Part shown: in pieces, positions 51,101-63,100 of the stretch | Numbering within the stretch: the stretch's first letter is position 1 | Layout: the number at the start of each line of letters is the position of its first letter | Origin: Capitulum mitella | Taxonomy: Eukaryota; Arthropoda; Thecostraca; Pollicipedomorpha; Pollicipedidae | Reading direction: 5' to 3' | Assembly: GCA_030062745.1 (NCBI GenBank) | Contig: CP099844.1 | Location: 24,552,596 to 24,616,595 of the forward strand | Length of the DNA stretch: 64,000 nt | Position numbers and translations under genes: made by a program | Notes under the pieces: model-generated | Seen by the model: only the letters and a program-made list of their open reading frames with translations | The model's database searches: none | What the model was told of the DNA's origin: nothing

Positions 51101-54100
51101 GACGTTGTACTGGCTTGATGCTTTACGAACTTCTGACTTTTAATCGTCCTCCTTGGGAACGTTAAAGTTGATAAAATCAGGGCCGTAATTTGAGTTAGCC
51201 TCTTTTCGCCACTATAGCGCCTTATGTTGTTATCCAAAGGCTCTAAAGCTGCCGAAATTTTAAGTAGCTTCTTTCCGTCACTATAGTACCTTACGCTGCT
51301 ATCCAAAGGTCCCACAGCTGCCGCCCCACCTGTCCTTTAGGCTGTTACCACGACGCATTTAGCGTGATGCTGTGACTGAATATTTGGCATTGTCGCCACC
51401 CAAATGTTTTCAGAGTTCACAGAATTCTGATTAATTTGTCTTTATCCGCATGGCATTGTTATGCATCCTTCCACTTCATTTATTCACACTTTCCTTAGGC
51501 ACGGAAAGGTCATTCAGTCCTTGACGCTAAAGCATACGTAACGCATGTATATCAGACGTCACCCATTCCACGGATGACGTTTGATGATCTGTTATTGGTC
51601 TGAAACAAGGCATCGGCCACCATCCACGCATCCTTAACGCGCCATTAATCATTAACGCGTCATTACTGCGTCAGTTTACGTCGCGGCAGCGGTAAACAGG
51701 CACCCGGAACTGGGCTCAGCGCCATCCTGGCCTCATCGGGGCAGGTCCGCGCGTGCATGCCCAGAGCTCGGCCGCCGCGCCGCCGGCACACCATCCGCCG
51801 AGGCCGCCGGGGCACACTGCGGCCGTGTTTTCGTCAACAGTCGCCGGTGTCGGCGACCCCAGCGCCGTGCCGCTGCCGCCGCCGGCGCCGCGTGCAAAGC
51901 GTGCGACTGGCGCGGCCGTCGCCGGGATGGGAGCTGTGGGGAGCGGACGGACGGGACGCACACGCACGGGGGCGTCCCCCGCCCGAGGCGGTGTGCCGCC
52001 GGACGCGGGGCAGGGACGGGTGCCGGAGTCGTGTTGAAGCTCCCCGAACGTGAGCTGAGTGTTGAACAGGACATTAATCGTGAGGAGAGAGTCGCGGATT
52101 CGATGTTGTTTGATGGGTGTTTTGCTGGCCTCTGGGTCCCGTCTGGTAGAAGAGGTAGAGCCCGTATGGTGCCACCAGGTGGCGAGGTGTCTGTGTGACG
52201 AAGAGACGCACGAGGTGGAGTGGTAGGAGACAACAGCTCATGAGATCGCTGTTCCGTAACGCCTCCCAGATGACTTTAGCTATCGAACATCATATTTTAG
52301 CAGAACATCGTTTCGGATCATGCTCCTGAACCCAAGTCTAAGCTCTTCACTTCTAACGCCTGGAGGCGGGTGCTGTTCGACGTTGTGTGTATAGGAACGT
52401 GTCTAACTAGACGTGTCTGACTGCCCTGTTATTCTCCGAAGACATTGAATTGTTTCGGGTGAATTCGTGATTCATTGGCGCTAGGAATGAAACCAGTGAC
52501 CGTCTATTCCCACCGGTTAATGCAGTTCATACCCGCGGGAACTCGGAGAAAGCTGATGATTGCTTCCTGCCGACTTCGGGAAAGTGTCGGACACCAAGGC
52601 TGCGCATGAAGGCGGTATGTCGGCTAGCGCCCGAATGGACCCCGGATCACCACCGGGAAGTGTTTTCCAAGTCCTTGAAAATGGCCAGACGGTCTGACCT
52701 CCTTGCACGGCTAGCTGATGCCACACCTGTCGGCGGATCGCCCATTCAGCCGGCTCGCCTCCGGCGCATCCGGCCCAACGATCCGACTGACCCCGACTCA
52801 CTGCCGTCGGCTGGGCGAACGAGGCCGCTCTGATTTGCAGCAGCCCCGCCTGGGAAGCGGCTCGCCGGCAACGGAAAGTGCTGGCAAACCGCCTGCCGGC
52901 ACGAACCGGCCGTTCGGACCCAGCCGATTGGCCTTGACTCGGCCGTTCGTCTCGTTCATCCTGACCTTGGCTGGGTCGGCTCCGCCATGGGTGAACGGGG
53001 CCGCAGCGGTGTGCTATGCGAGATGCCTGGCAACCCCACCTGTTCCCCAACGGCCGACAGCGTGGCTCCCAGCTGTCTCGCTGTCAAGGTCACCGTCTGG
53101 GCCGGCTGGCCGGGTCTGGTCGTTGCACAACGCCCCCATTCGGCGCGTTCGCCCTAATGACCGCAGAATGGGTCATGACCGGGGCAACGGCTTCTCAAAG
53201 CACCGGCGACCCGCGCTGGGTGGCAACGAAGAGGGCTGGGTGCGGCGAGTCGAGGCTGCTGGTTTCGGCGTGACCCACTATCGGGGGCAGTCATGCACGG
53301 CGCCGCGGGCTGTTCAGCGGTGGACAGGTGTTCAGCGCCGTGCGGTGGATACGGCCTTTGATACGTGGGCAGAACACAAGTCCGGTAACTCACCATGGAT
53401 GTGGTCTTTGTGGTGCCGTAATGCTCCTGACGTTTTCCTTAATCGGGACAGGGGAGGCCATTGTTCCAGTGTATTGGGTTATTGGGAATTTTTTTTTACG
53501 TTTGGTCGATTCCTTGTATTTCTCGCGACTGACAACTCATCGTTGGGCATACTATGTGCAATGATGCAGGCCATAATACGGGTTTCGCCGCATTTTTTAT
53601 GGCATACCCAAAGGCATTTCGCAGAACAAAATGCTCAGGAGAACATTGAGGCTTTTAAGTTATTTCTTTCCCTTCCACGTTGCTAACGGCCGCAGACGTC
53701 AGAGGCGGTGATGACGCATAAATAAAGACCCCTCGGTGCTTTTCGTTAGGAGTAGGCCGCGTGCCGGCACCTTGGCTGAAAAATAACGTAAATCGTATTT
53801 TAACATGTTTAAGGAGAGCTTAAGTAACGGCACATGCAGCAGTGCAGGGCACGATCCCCTTCATATTCCCCTAAGGGTCTTGCCGCCTCTGCTAAGTGAC
53901 CAACGGCTGTGCATAGATATTGTCGCGGTTTGTGCTGTGCCCTTTTAAAGCCTGCTTAAAACCTTCAAGACGTACTTAGAACACATTCTAAACGGCATCA
54001 GCCTCCATTAAAGAAAAAAGCAGTTAAATCACATTTAATATCGGAGACACTGCATGCGGCTTATTGCTGTTTACCTCGCGACCCTGTGAATCTGTCCGTT

Positions 54101-57100
54101 TCTTGCGTGGTGTTGCTGGGCTGAGTGGCGCAACGTGACAGTTCAACAGCGCCTGTCGACTGGACCAGACGGTGCCCATTTCTGCCACCGCCGACGTCAG
54201 AACGTCACGGCCCACTGCCTCCGAAGCCTGACTGAGATCTGAAACGTGCATCATCTGCAGTGGACAGGAGTGTCACCCTCCATTGCCAGTCTCCAGCACG
54301 GGAGCTAGACGCAGTTCCGATATTTTCCGAACAGCTTGATGACCATGTCTGGGCAGGCACATTTGTGACGGCGGTTGATGCGGTGGTTATGGCTCACGAC
54401 TTCATGTTTCCTCGTGATCTCCGACGCGATCTGCTCCAGTATTGTCTTCAGCTGTGACGTACTGACCGTTGCTGGTCCTGTCTTACAGGCATGTCGGTGG
54501 TGTTTACCTACCTGTGGCACATCTCCTTCTTCGGCGCCTGCATGGCCTTCTCCGGCTACATGGAGGAGAGCGGGAAGCACAGCATCACCTGTCGGCCTGT
54601 GCTGCCCGTCTCCGAGTCAGGTCAGTCGGCCGCATCAGGTCACGTCAGGTCAGGCCACGCCAAGTTACGTCAGGTCACATCGGGCGAGCGTAATCCCGTT
54701 CGGATGCTCAAAAGGCATCAGACCACGTAAAGCCATGTCCCAACATACCCAGGTACATTTGGTGGATTCATATCATTTCAGGTCAGTTCGGCTCATGTGA
54801 GATCACTTTCAAACGCCTCAGCCTGCTCCTGACTATGTCAGGGTACGCCAGGTTGTGTCGAATCCAGAGCGTGCTACACCGCATTAGGTTAAGCAAATCC
54901 ATCCACAAACACATCAAGCTCCCCCAGATCTTGGGAATATGCATCAGACTGCGGCAGGCCACGCAGGCTCACGCCAATCGTATCTTACAACATCAGATCA
55001 CACAGTATTACACCAGGCCACATCACTCAAGACAAACCATAGCAGGGCACACCGGGCCAGTTCTCATCGGGCGTGGACTGCTCCGCCAGATGGCGTTTAT
55101 TCCGATGGCTTCTGTGGATGTTTTAGCCTGGGGTCGAGCTGTGGTCAAGCTTTTTCTTTAGCACTTCACGGAGCCAATCACAAGCGACAGATAGCCTCGA
55201 TAAACCCGACCAGGGCTATTGTTGGGGAATGCTACGGTATCCATCCAGTGGTTACACAATGTTGTCAGAGGAAGTTATTCTGTGCATTCTACCTGTCCAG
55301 TTCAAGTCTCTCTGAGCTCAGATCAGCATCAGATCATCAGATTCCATCAGTTTGCTTCGTTTTGCACTAGTCGTGAATGTGCAGGAGCTGTGCTCTCTGC
55401 GATCGTTGTGCTGTGAAAGCATGCACGGCCATTGTCCAGTGAATTTACACACAATACGTAACACATTTGCATTATTCGTGCCACCTCATTCACCCAGCTC
55501 CAGACCCTTTGTGAGCATTTCCTGTCGGTTGGGAACCCTGACCCACAGGATCGCTGGTTTTGTTTAAGACTTCAGACCAGTGAAAGAAACGTTCGCCTGC
55601 TTACAGCGGAGATTGCTTGATACAGCCGCGGCTTCAATGGAGGTCTGTTTCAGCTAGTTGACTTTCATAAAAGAGCGTAGGTCAAGGGCTCAGCTGAACC
55701 CCCATCCCATCCCTGCATCACTGACTGTCATGACCCGATGGTTTGTCAAATGGTTTGCTTTTTCATACTATTTTGCGTTCTGGATACACCTCTGTTTATT
55801 CGTATAAAAGTTGTAAGGTAGCATAAAAACACATAGAGGCAACAGATCTTGCGGAGCAGGCAGTTTTTTTTGGGAATGTTGATCAGAGAAATGCTGTTTT
55901 GCATTTGCTCTTTCGCTCTAATCTGTTTCAGTCTGTTTTCGCCAATATCAAAATACATGAACTGAGTTGCTCAGAACAGGAAGCATGAGGCTAGGATCCA
56001 CTGGGGACAATGGACACTACAGTGTCCAAAAAATTCCTTGAACAGTCAGCCAGGAAAGCCTGGTGAGCGACAGACAGGTCGTGTGGCTGGCTCCTTTTCT
56101 AAAACCTTGTTTATAGGTGGGACATTGTTTTACATAATCACGGCTCGCACAATGGAATAATCATTTTGCCTCTGAAGAAACGCGACGCTTTGTATCGGGT
56201 TGGACACTGGTAGTGACCTTGACACCCCTAAACGTCAGGTCATCGCGTGTATCGCTCATTTACGAGCACTTGTCGCCGGCTGAGGGGAACCGGTCATGTT
56301 TTGTGTGGACGGGCCAAGTCGGCGATAGCACGTTCCCCTTCACCCTGACCGGCACGCGAGCATTGCGCAATGAACAGGTCGCGGGTTTTTAAAGCAACAG
56401 TCGATGCTGCCCGGTCACTGGTGTCTGCTGCAGACACGGTCTCTGTACAGCCAACGCCATTTCCCGGACAGTGCCCAGGACACGGCGGCGGAACGTTAAC
56501 GTTGTTCATGCATGCGAGCGGGATGTTTCTGATGTGCACTGCCCTCCATTTTGGGATGGCTTGCGTCGATCGAGAGCATGTGCCGTGCGGCGGTTGCGTG
56601 CTGGCCGCGGTATGCCGGACTCGTGACGGCTGATGGTGAAAAAGTCGATCGTTTTCGCTGACACCATTCGGTCTGATGCAGATGGCATACCTTGGTTTTG
56701 GCGGCTGCTCTCTCTTCGTGACGTGTGAATTCCACGGGTCACGGACATGCGCCGGGTGGACTCGTGATCTGACATCCGACGGTGTAGGGTACCGTGACAG
56801 GCAGCGTTGTTTCTCAGTTCGTTATGGGGCGTCGTGAGCCGCGATTAAACAGTTTTTGATATCCAACACGCATTTTTCCACGCCAAGATGGCGTGGAAAA
56901 ATGCGCGGCGAATACCTACCGGTTCTGACCTGACCGATGAGCGATAACGGATTTTCATGGTCTGAAAAAGATCGTCGTCGCACACGGTTTGTTTGTCCCA
57001 GCGCCGCCTTATTCCTTTCTTCCGGCTGACCATTTCGGATTATTTTCGAGCGAATGTTTACTGAGCACTGTCCGCTGACGTCATCATCCTGTCCTTGCGT

Positions 57101-60100
57101 CCTGTCCTGTCTTGCCATCCCACTTCGCCTTCTCAGATCGGAAATATCGGAGCCTCGTCCACTGTGGAGGACCGGGACGTCTATACAGAGGCATTCGAAC
57201 CTGGTGGCCAGGTCGCTGGAGGCTGGACGGCGGTAGTGGCCCTCATGTCATGTGTGAGTCCGGCAGAAGATTACCTGGCGCCGAGGCGATTCTTGGTCGA
57301 GGGAGTGTCGGGGTCATTGGTTTCCGGGCGTGGGTCTGCACGTCTGTGGCCGAGCGGACGGCACTCGGCCAGGCTGAGATATTCTGCCAGGGCCCGGTCG
57401 CTGGAGGCGCGGGAATTGACGGGATCTGTTCAGAGTGGGATGGTGAAATGCCTTCCGCGAGCATAGGTGGGAAGTGGACGTGGTGCGTGTCATGTGCTTT
57501 TTATATGTAATTAATTATCCTTCTCCATTTTGGCAAGGATATGAGGGTTTAGAGAAATCATGGCTACAAGCCTTATGATATTCCGCCTTAGCTAATGGCC
57601 CATCGAAGTTTACGAGTTTCTTCGATGAGCTGTATGCCATTATCTTTAGCAGCCACTCGCACTACTCGAATATCATGTCGAAATCGGGTCATGGTCTCTC
57701 AGTGAATGAATGCCCGTGGTTGAAAAGTGGATTTACGTTTTGTAGAGAGGTTTCGTGGCCATTTCGTGGTTCGATTAGCCCATGGTTTACAAGGGTCTGG
57801 CGCCATGTCATTGTCCTTTCGTAATGTAATACCGTTGTCCTTTCATGTCCTTTCATCTGTGATGTAGCTGAGATTATTGCAAGCACGATTTTGGTTTGCC
57901 GATGATCAGTGATCACTGTCTCAAAACAATGATCCATAACCAGAAAATTATGGATGGCGACAGACATAAGGGTAGGGCGTTTTAAATGTTGCTGCGGCCG
58001 GCTCCGTACCTGCAGTCAGTCATTTCTCTTCATCCCATCATGGACGTGGTAATCAGACTGGTTTGAGCGTTTAACACATAACCATGCGTGAAGCAGCCCA
58101 AAGCGGAGGCAGCGCAGCGGGCACTTGCAGTGACCCTCCCAACCACGAACTTGGCAATTCCCTCTCAGTTTCCAGCTTGGCAATGGCCCCTCCAGCTTTT
58201 CGTAATTTTAACAGTAATTCTAAGGTGTGGAAACAAATCCCCGAAAAAATAGCTCGGGCTCTGCCAACTCTGAAAACGCTGCTGTGATGACGTATGCTAC
58301 CCTCTGAGGACAGAAATGAAACACATTCCGCTGAACACATTATTCAGCTATCTTCGGACTGGAGCCGGGGAGAACAAAGGTGCACGCGACCCTGTCGAAT
58401 TCTTGCCTACGGGCCGTGAAAACCTCCAAGAAAATTAGAAGAGAGCTAAACGGCCATTATGCCGTTTTGTATCTTTTCCCTAAGAGGCGTTCGATCTGCT
58501 TCACCCCCGGTATCGGCATCTGCAGCTGCCCTCATCAGCTGTCCCGCTGTCCGCCGATGCCCCCCTCCCCCCCGGCGCCGCCCGCGCCAGAAGCCGCCGA
58601 CCCCCTGACCCTGGCCGGCCAGACATCACGTGACCTCAGCGGCCGGCCAATGAATGGGCTCGGCCCGGACCGGCCGGGCTGACCCGGACACCGGCCGGTT
58701 CTTGTTGCTGGGGCGTAAAAACCGGCGCTGCTTCTGCCCCGTCCCTGACCTTTACGGACGCAGCTCGGGGGCCACGGGGTCCGGCCGACCCGGGGTAGCC
58801 TGATTATGTATGGCCGATGGCGCAACGTGCCGATCGCTGGGTGACTCAGGAGACGGCCAAGTGGGCGCATTGTCAGTGTGGGAACCGGTGTTCGTCTGGG
58901 AAAAAGCGTACAAAAGCGCAGGGCTTGTCCGATGTGTCCGTGATACGCGTGTTATTGCTGGAAGCGCGTCGAGACAGCGCTGTAATGACGATTTCTTCAT
59001 CGGGATGTCAACGTACCTTGGGCTCTCGAGGGCAAACATAGTGCTTGCAGTACGGTTTCGTTGCTTAGATGACTAAGTGGTTGGCTCAAACCGTTTGCAG
59101 CGCCACCATGAACGGGGCAGAGGATTGGCCAGAGGTGCAGCCACAGGAGGGGTCCGTAACGAAGAACCGGGACTGTAGGATTCCTGTTCATTGATAGCCA
59201 TGCTTAACATGAACATTGAAAAGTTTTGATATGTAGTCAGACAGCAACCGCTTTGCTTCATCCAAAGGCACCGGTGCAGCCAAAGGGGGTCCGGGGAACC
59301 CGTCTCCCTCCTCTTCAGGCCCGCTTTTTGTGAAAACCATTTCACGTCGTCTTCCTAGCGGGCGGTTTTCGTGTGGTTTCAGTTCATATTGAGCTCCCCC
59401 CTCATGAAAATCCTGGCTGCGCCCGTATCCACAGGTACAGCCTGAAAGCGCATTTGTAAGGTCATTGGATGTCCTGCGGATGGTCCAACACATTGAAAAT
59501 GTGGGGAATCCACTGTTTAAAAGTGTGTTCCGTCTGGCCTCTCAGTTCGAGGTAACCTGGGCTGTTGCCCTCGGGACACCTGCCAGCTTTGCTTGTCGAA
59601 TTCTACTTTACCCTAACAGCAATACACGAAAAGAAACGATTATAAAACCTTCTTCATATCTGGAAACAGACCACCACTGCTGACGCGAACCACCTTCTCA
59701 ATATTTTGCGTCGGTTTAAGTGTCGCAGCGTCATAGTGAAATGTCTAATTCAGGAGGTATCCGTTCTTTGAATCCCTTCGCCACCATTCCACCTTTTTAA
59801 ACTTGCAGGATCGCCGATTTTCTTTTCCCAGTGGAAACAGATTATGGCAGCTAACAGGCACGGAGAGTCGCACATGTTCATCACTGTCTGCTCCGGAATT
59901 GAACGCGAAGCTGTGTCCAGTGCCAATTGACCCACGCGCTGTTACTTCGCAGAGGACCGCTCCGTCTGGTACCGTCTCTGCTGTTCCGGCGGCGTGTCCA
60001 AGACGGACCCGTGGAACAAAAAAGATAACAAGGACCACATGATCATGGTCTTTTTCAAGGATGTGCTGGCTCGGCTTCTCAACATTCCTGCCATAAAAGG

Positions 60101-63100
60101 TATGGTGTTTTTGGTAGCCAGAAAGTATTTTTTTGCATCACAAAGAAGCAAGAAGTTCGAAATAGTTTGTCGGTAGAATGCTAGAGAAGAGCTGTTTGTG
60201 CCCACCATGCTTACAACTTTTATTGATACGACGCAGATGAGCGTTGTTTTATCGTGCAATGTATTCTGGTTGATGGAATCCTGTGAATGAATTGTATCCT
60301 GGGAAGGGTGGTAATAAAAATCGAGCAAAGACGAAATCAGCGGTTTTGGTAACAAAACCGCTTCAACAACAACAAACTACCAACTTACTTCGCAACAAAG
60401 AGGGTTTAAGAAGTTGCCATGTGGAATGTAACGCGCATGCGATGTGGACTGAACAAAGATAATGATTTAGGAATGAAGCGAATTAAACATTTATTTTTTT
60501 GTGAAGCATGCTTGAAACAGGAAAGCCGTACTGGGACGTAGCCATGAGGTCTAGGGGCATCCCTTCCCTCCTTGGGGGGCGATTATCTAGCATTTTTTGC
60601 TCACCAAAACTGAAAATAAATAAGAATATGGATCTCAAAAATCAAGTGGTCAAATCAGGCGGGTTTTCAATATTAAGGGGTTTAGGCTTGTCCTGGTCCC
60701 TTCCTTGGCGGAATCTCCGCTACGCCCCTGAAACGATACACATACGTCAAGATCCGAGTCCCGTGAATTTCCCCAGATTAGATGGAAAAGCTATCTTACT
60801 CACGTGTCCTTTTTAAGACTGTCAAATCACGACAGAAAATTAGTAGCGTGGGCATACCCTGAAGGCATACTTATTCACGATGCGCTTGCGATACACACAC
60901 CGAATAGCGGTCGCCATAACGACGTTGCTCGGACCTTGGGCCGGCGGACCTTGTCGAACGGTCCCGGACGCGTTGCAGCGTTCGTTGCCTTGTCGCGCCC
61001 GACTGTCTGGTCCGGGCGGCGTGTCACCCGTCTCTGACGACGACCCGCAGCGTTCGTTGTCTTGTCGCGCCCGACTGTCTGGTCCGAGCGGCGTGTCACC
61101 CGTCTCTGACGACGACCCGCAGCGTTCGTTGTCTTGTCGCGCCCGACTGTCTGGTCCGAGCGGCGTGTCACCCGTCTCTGACGACCCGCAGCGTTCGTTG
61201 CCTTGTCGCGCCCGACTGGCTGGTCCGGGCGGCGTGTCACCCGTCTCTGACGACGACCCGCAGCGTTCGTTGTCTTGTCGCGCCCGACTGTCTGGTCCGG
61301 GCGGCGTGTCACCCGTCTCTGACGACGACCCGCAGCGTTCGTTGTCTTGTCGCGCCCGACTGTCTGGTCCGGGCGGCGTGTTTTGCCTGTCTGGTGGGCG
61401 GCGTGTCACCCGTCTCTGACGACGACCCGCAGCGTTCGTTGTCTTGTCGCGCCCGACTGTCTGGTCCGGGCGGCGTGTCACCCGTCTCTGACGACGACCC
61501 GCAGCGTTCGTTGTCTTGTCGCGCCCGGCTGTCTGGTCCGAGCGGCGTGTCACCCGTCTCTGACGACGACCCGCAGCGTTCGTTGTCTTGTCGCGCCCGG
61601 CTGTCTGGTCCGAGCGGCGTGTCACCCGTCTCTGACGACGACCCGCAGCGTTCGTTGTCTTGTCGCGCCCGGCTGTCTGGTCCGAGCGGCGTGTCACCCG
61701 TCTCTGACGACGACCCGCAGCGTTCGTTGCCTTGTCGCGCCCGACTGTCTGGTCCGAACGGCGTGTCACCCGTCTCTGACGACGACCCGCAGCGTTCGTC
61801 ATCATGGTGTTCCTGGTGTACCTGGGCGTGGCCGTCTGGGGCTGCACCATGGTCAAGGAGGGGCTGGAGCGACGCCGCCTCTCCAAGGACGACTCCTACT
61901 CCGTCCAGTTCTACGACGTTGAGGACAAATACTTCAGGGAGCACCCATACCGAGTGCAGGTGGGTGTCTGGCCTCCCGCTGAGCCGGGAAGGCCCAGCGA
62001 TCGGCGCGGCGGCGCGACGCCCAAATTTATGCAGTTGTCATGGCAGCGGCGGTGGCGGCGCGAGGGATCTGCAGACGATGCACATTCCGGCGGAACCTCC
62101 CGCCGCCAAACATGGATGGGTTGGGGTGCGATTTACTGCCTCTGTCCTGGCGGCGCTGGTCGTGACTAACGGGGTCCAGAGGAGCTGCGTGCCGTGTGCA
62201 CTGAGCAGACTGGGGCGTATCGGACCAGGATGAACCCGTTACCGACCACTGGGCATTGACCGCCGTCTGGCCAGCGATCTCTGGTCGACCACTGATCGCT
62301 GGCCGCTGACTGATGATCGCCGGCGACTGATCACTGATCACGCATTGCCAGTGACAGGCCGCGGGCCATTGATCACTGGCCACTGACTGACGAGCGCTGG
62401 CTTCTGATCACTGATCACACAGCTTCCATCACTGACGACGGATCACTGATCACTGGTCACCAACTGGTCGTCACTGACCACTGATTATCGGAGGATGAAC
62501 AGCCACTGGCCGCCCAGTGACCACGGGTCGTTGAGTGGTCAGCAAGCGATGACTGACCACTGGTTAGTCCCTCACCGGCCGGCTTCCTCCCTCCAGTGTC
62601 CACTGATGAGAGCCTCGCGGCTGCGAGCTCATTCCCCAATCCTTGCCTGGCGAGAGCTAGCAACACGTAACCCTCAGTCAGCGCCATCGTGAGTCAGCAC
62701 GCAGACAAACGGCGCGCCTTCTTTGTGAACTCCTGGCCGTTTGAGCGACCGGGTGACCTCCCAGCGGCGCCCGGACGGCCGGTCAATGACCATGCGCCGC
62801 TGATACGGCCAGATGGCTGGCGCGCACGCAGCCGGCTGGCTGGATGTTAGCGACGCCTTGCATGCTTGCATCACGCTTGTCGGTCCGTCTGGATGTCGGC
62901 AGACCGGAATTTCAACTAGCGTTCGCAACGCGCATGCGTTATTCAGACCAGGTCGTGCAAGCTGCACAGCAAGCACATTCAGGGTCAAGGATTTCTGAGG
63001 TTCATGGCCGAGACGGTCGTGAGATATTTCTGCCTTGCCATTTGTTTAGGGAGAAATTTAAAATAGCTTCTGCTTCTTGCAGGATGTTGTTTATGTGAGC

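Larger units (their letters stand above)
46790..54488 (+). other. Intron 3 of the Patched-like gene (7,699 bp)
   Basis: Donor gtgagt, acceptor tgtcttacag, phase 1. It holds a GT-rich stretch at about 46850-46900, a short tgtcacg-rich direct repeat (48129-48184), a possible DNA transposon (48589-48885), GC-rich islands (about 50390-50830 and 51700-52040), a 69 bp tandem duplication (51182-51319) and a GC-rich region with the longest non-repeat frame (52718-53686). Other parts, including 47300-48000 and 48900-50280, show nothing recognisable. Confidence 0.85.
54621..59952 (+). other. Intron 4 of the Patched-like gene (5,332 bp)
   Basis: Donor gtcagt, acceptor ttacttcgcag, phase 1. It begins with a degenerate CAGGTCA-rich tract (to about 55060), contains a perfect 16 bp foldback (56869-56905), a GC-rich patch at about 58550-58700 and a MITE-like element (59269-59427). 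The remainder (for example 55400-56300 and 57500-58380) shows no recognisable feature. Confidence 0.85.
60100..61792 (+). other. Intron 5 of the Patched-like gene (1,693 bp), ending in a splice-acceptor minisatellite
   Basis: Donor gtatgg, acceptor gacgacccgcag, phase 1. The first part is AT-rich, with a MITE-like copy at 60553-60729. The last 814 bases are the tandem array described separately. Confidence 0.9.

Noticed and set aside
52718-53686. 322-codon frame as a nested gene in intron 3
   Set aside because: No recognisable domain, promoter or splice signal. Kept in the feature list only as a low-confidence entry because of its length.
60840-61886. 348-codon minus-strand frame and similar plus-strand frames through the 72 bp array
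   Set aside because: The unit length is a multiple of three, so any frame free of stops stays open through all copies. The translation is a 24-residue repeat (TNAAGRRQRRVTRRSDQTVG and so on) with no domain.
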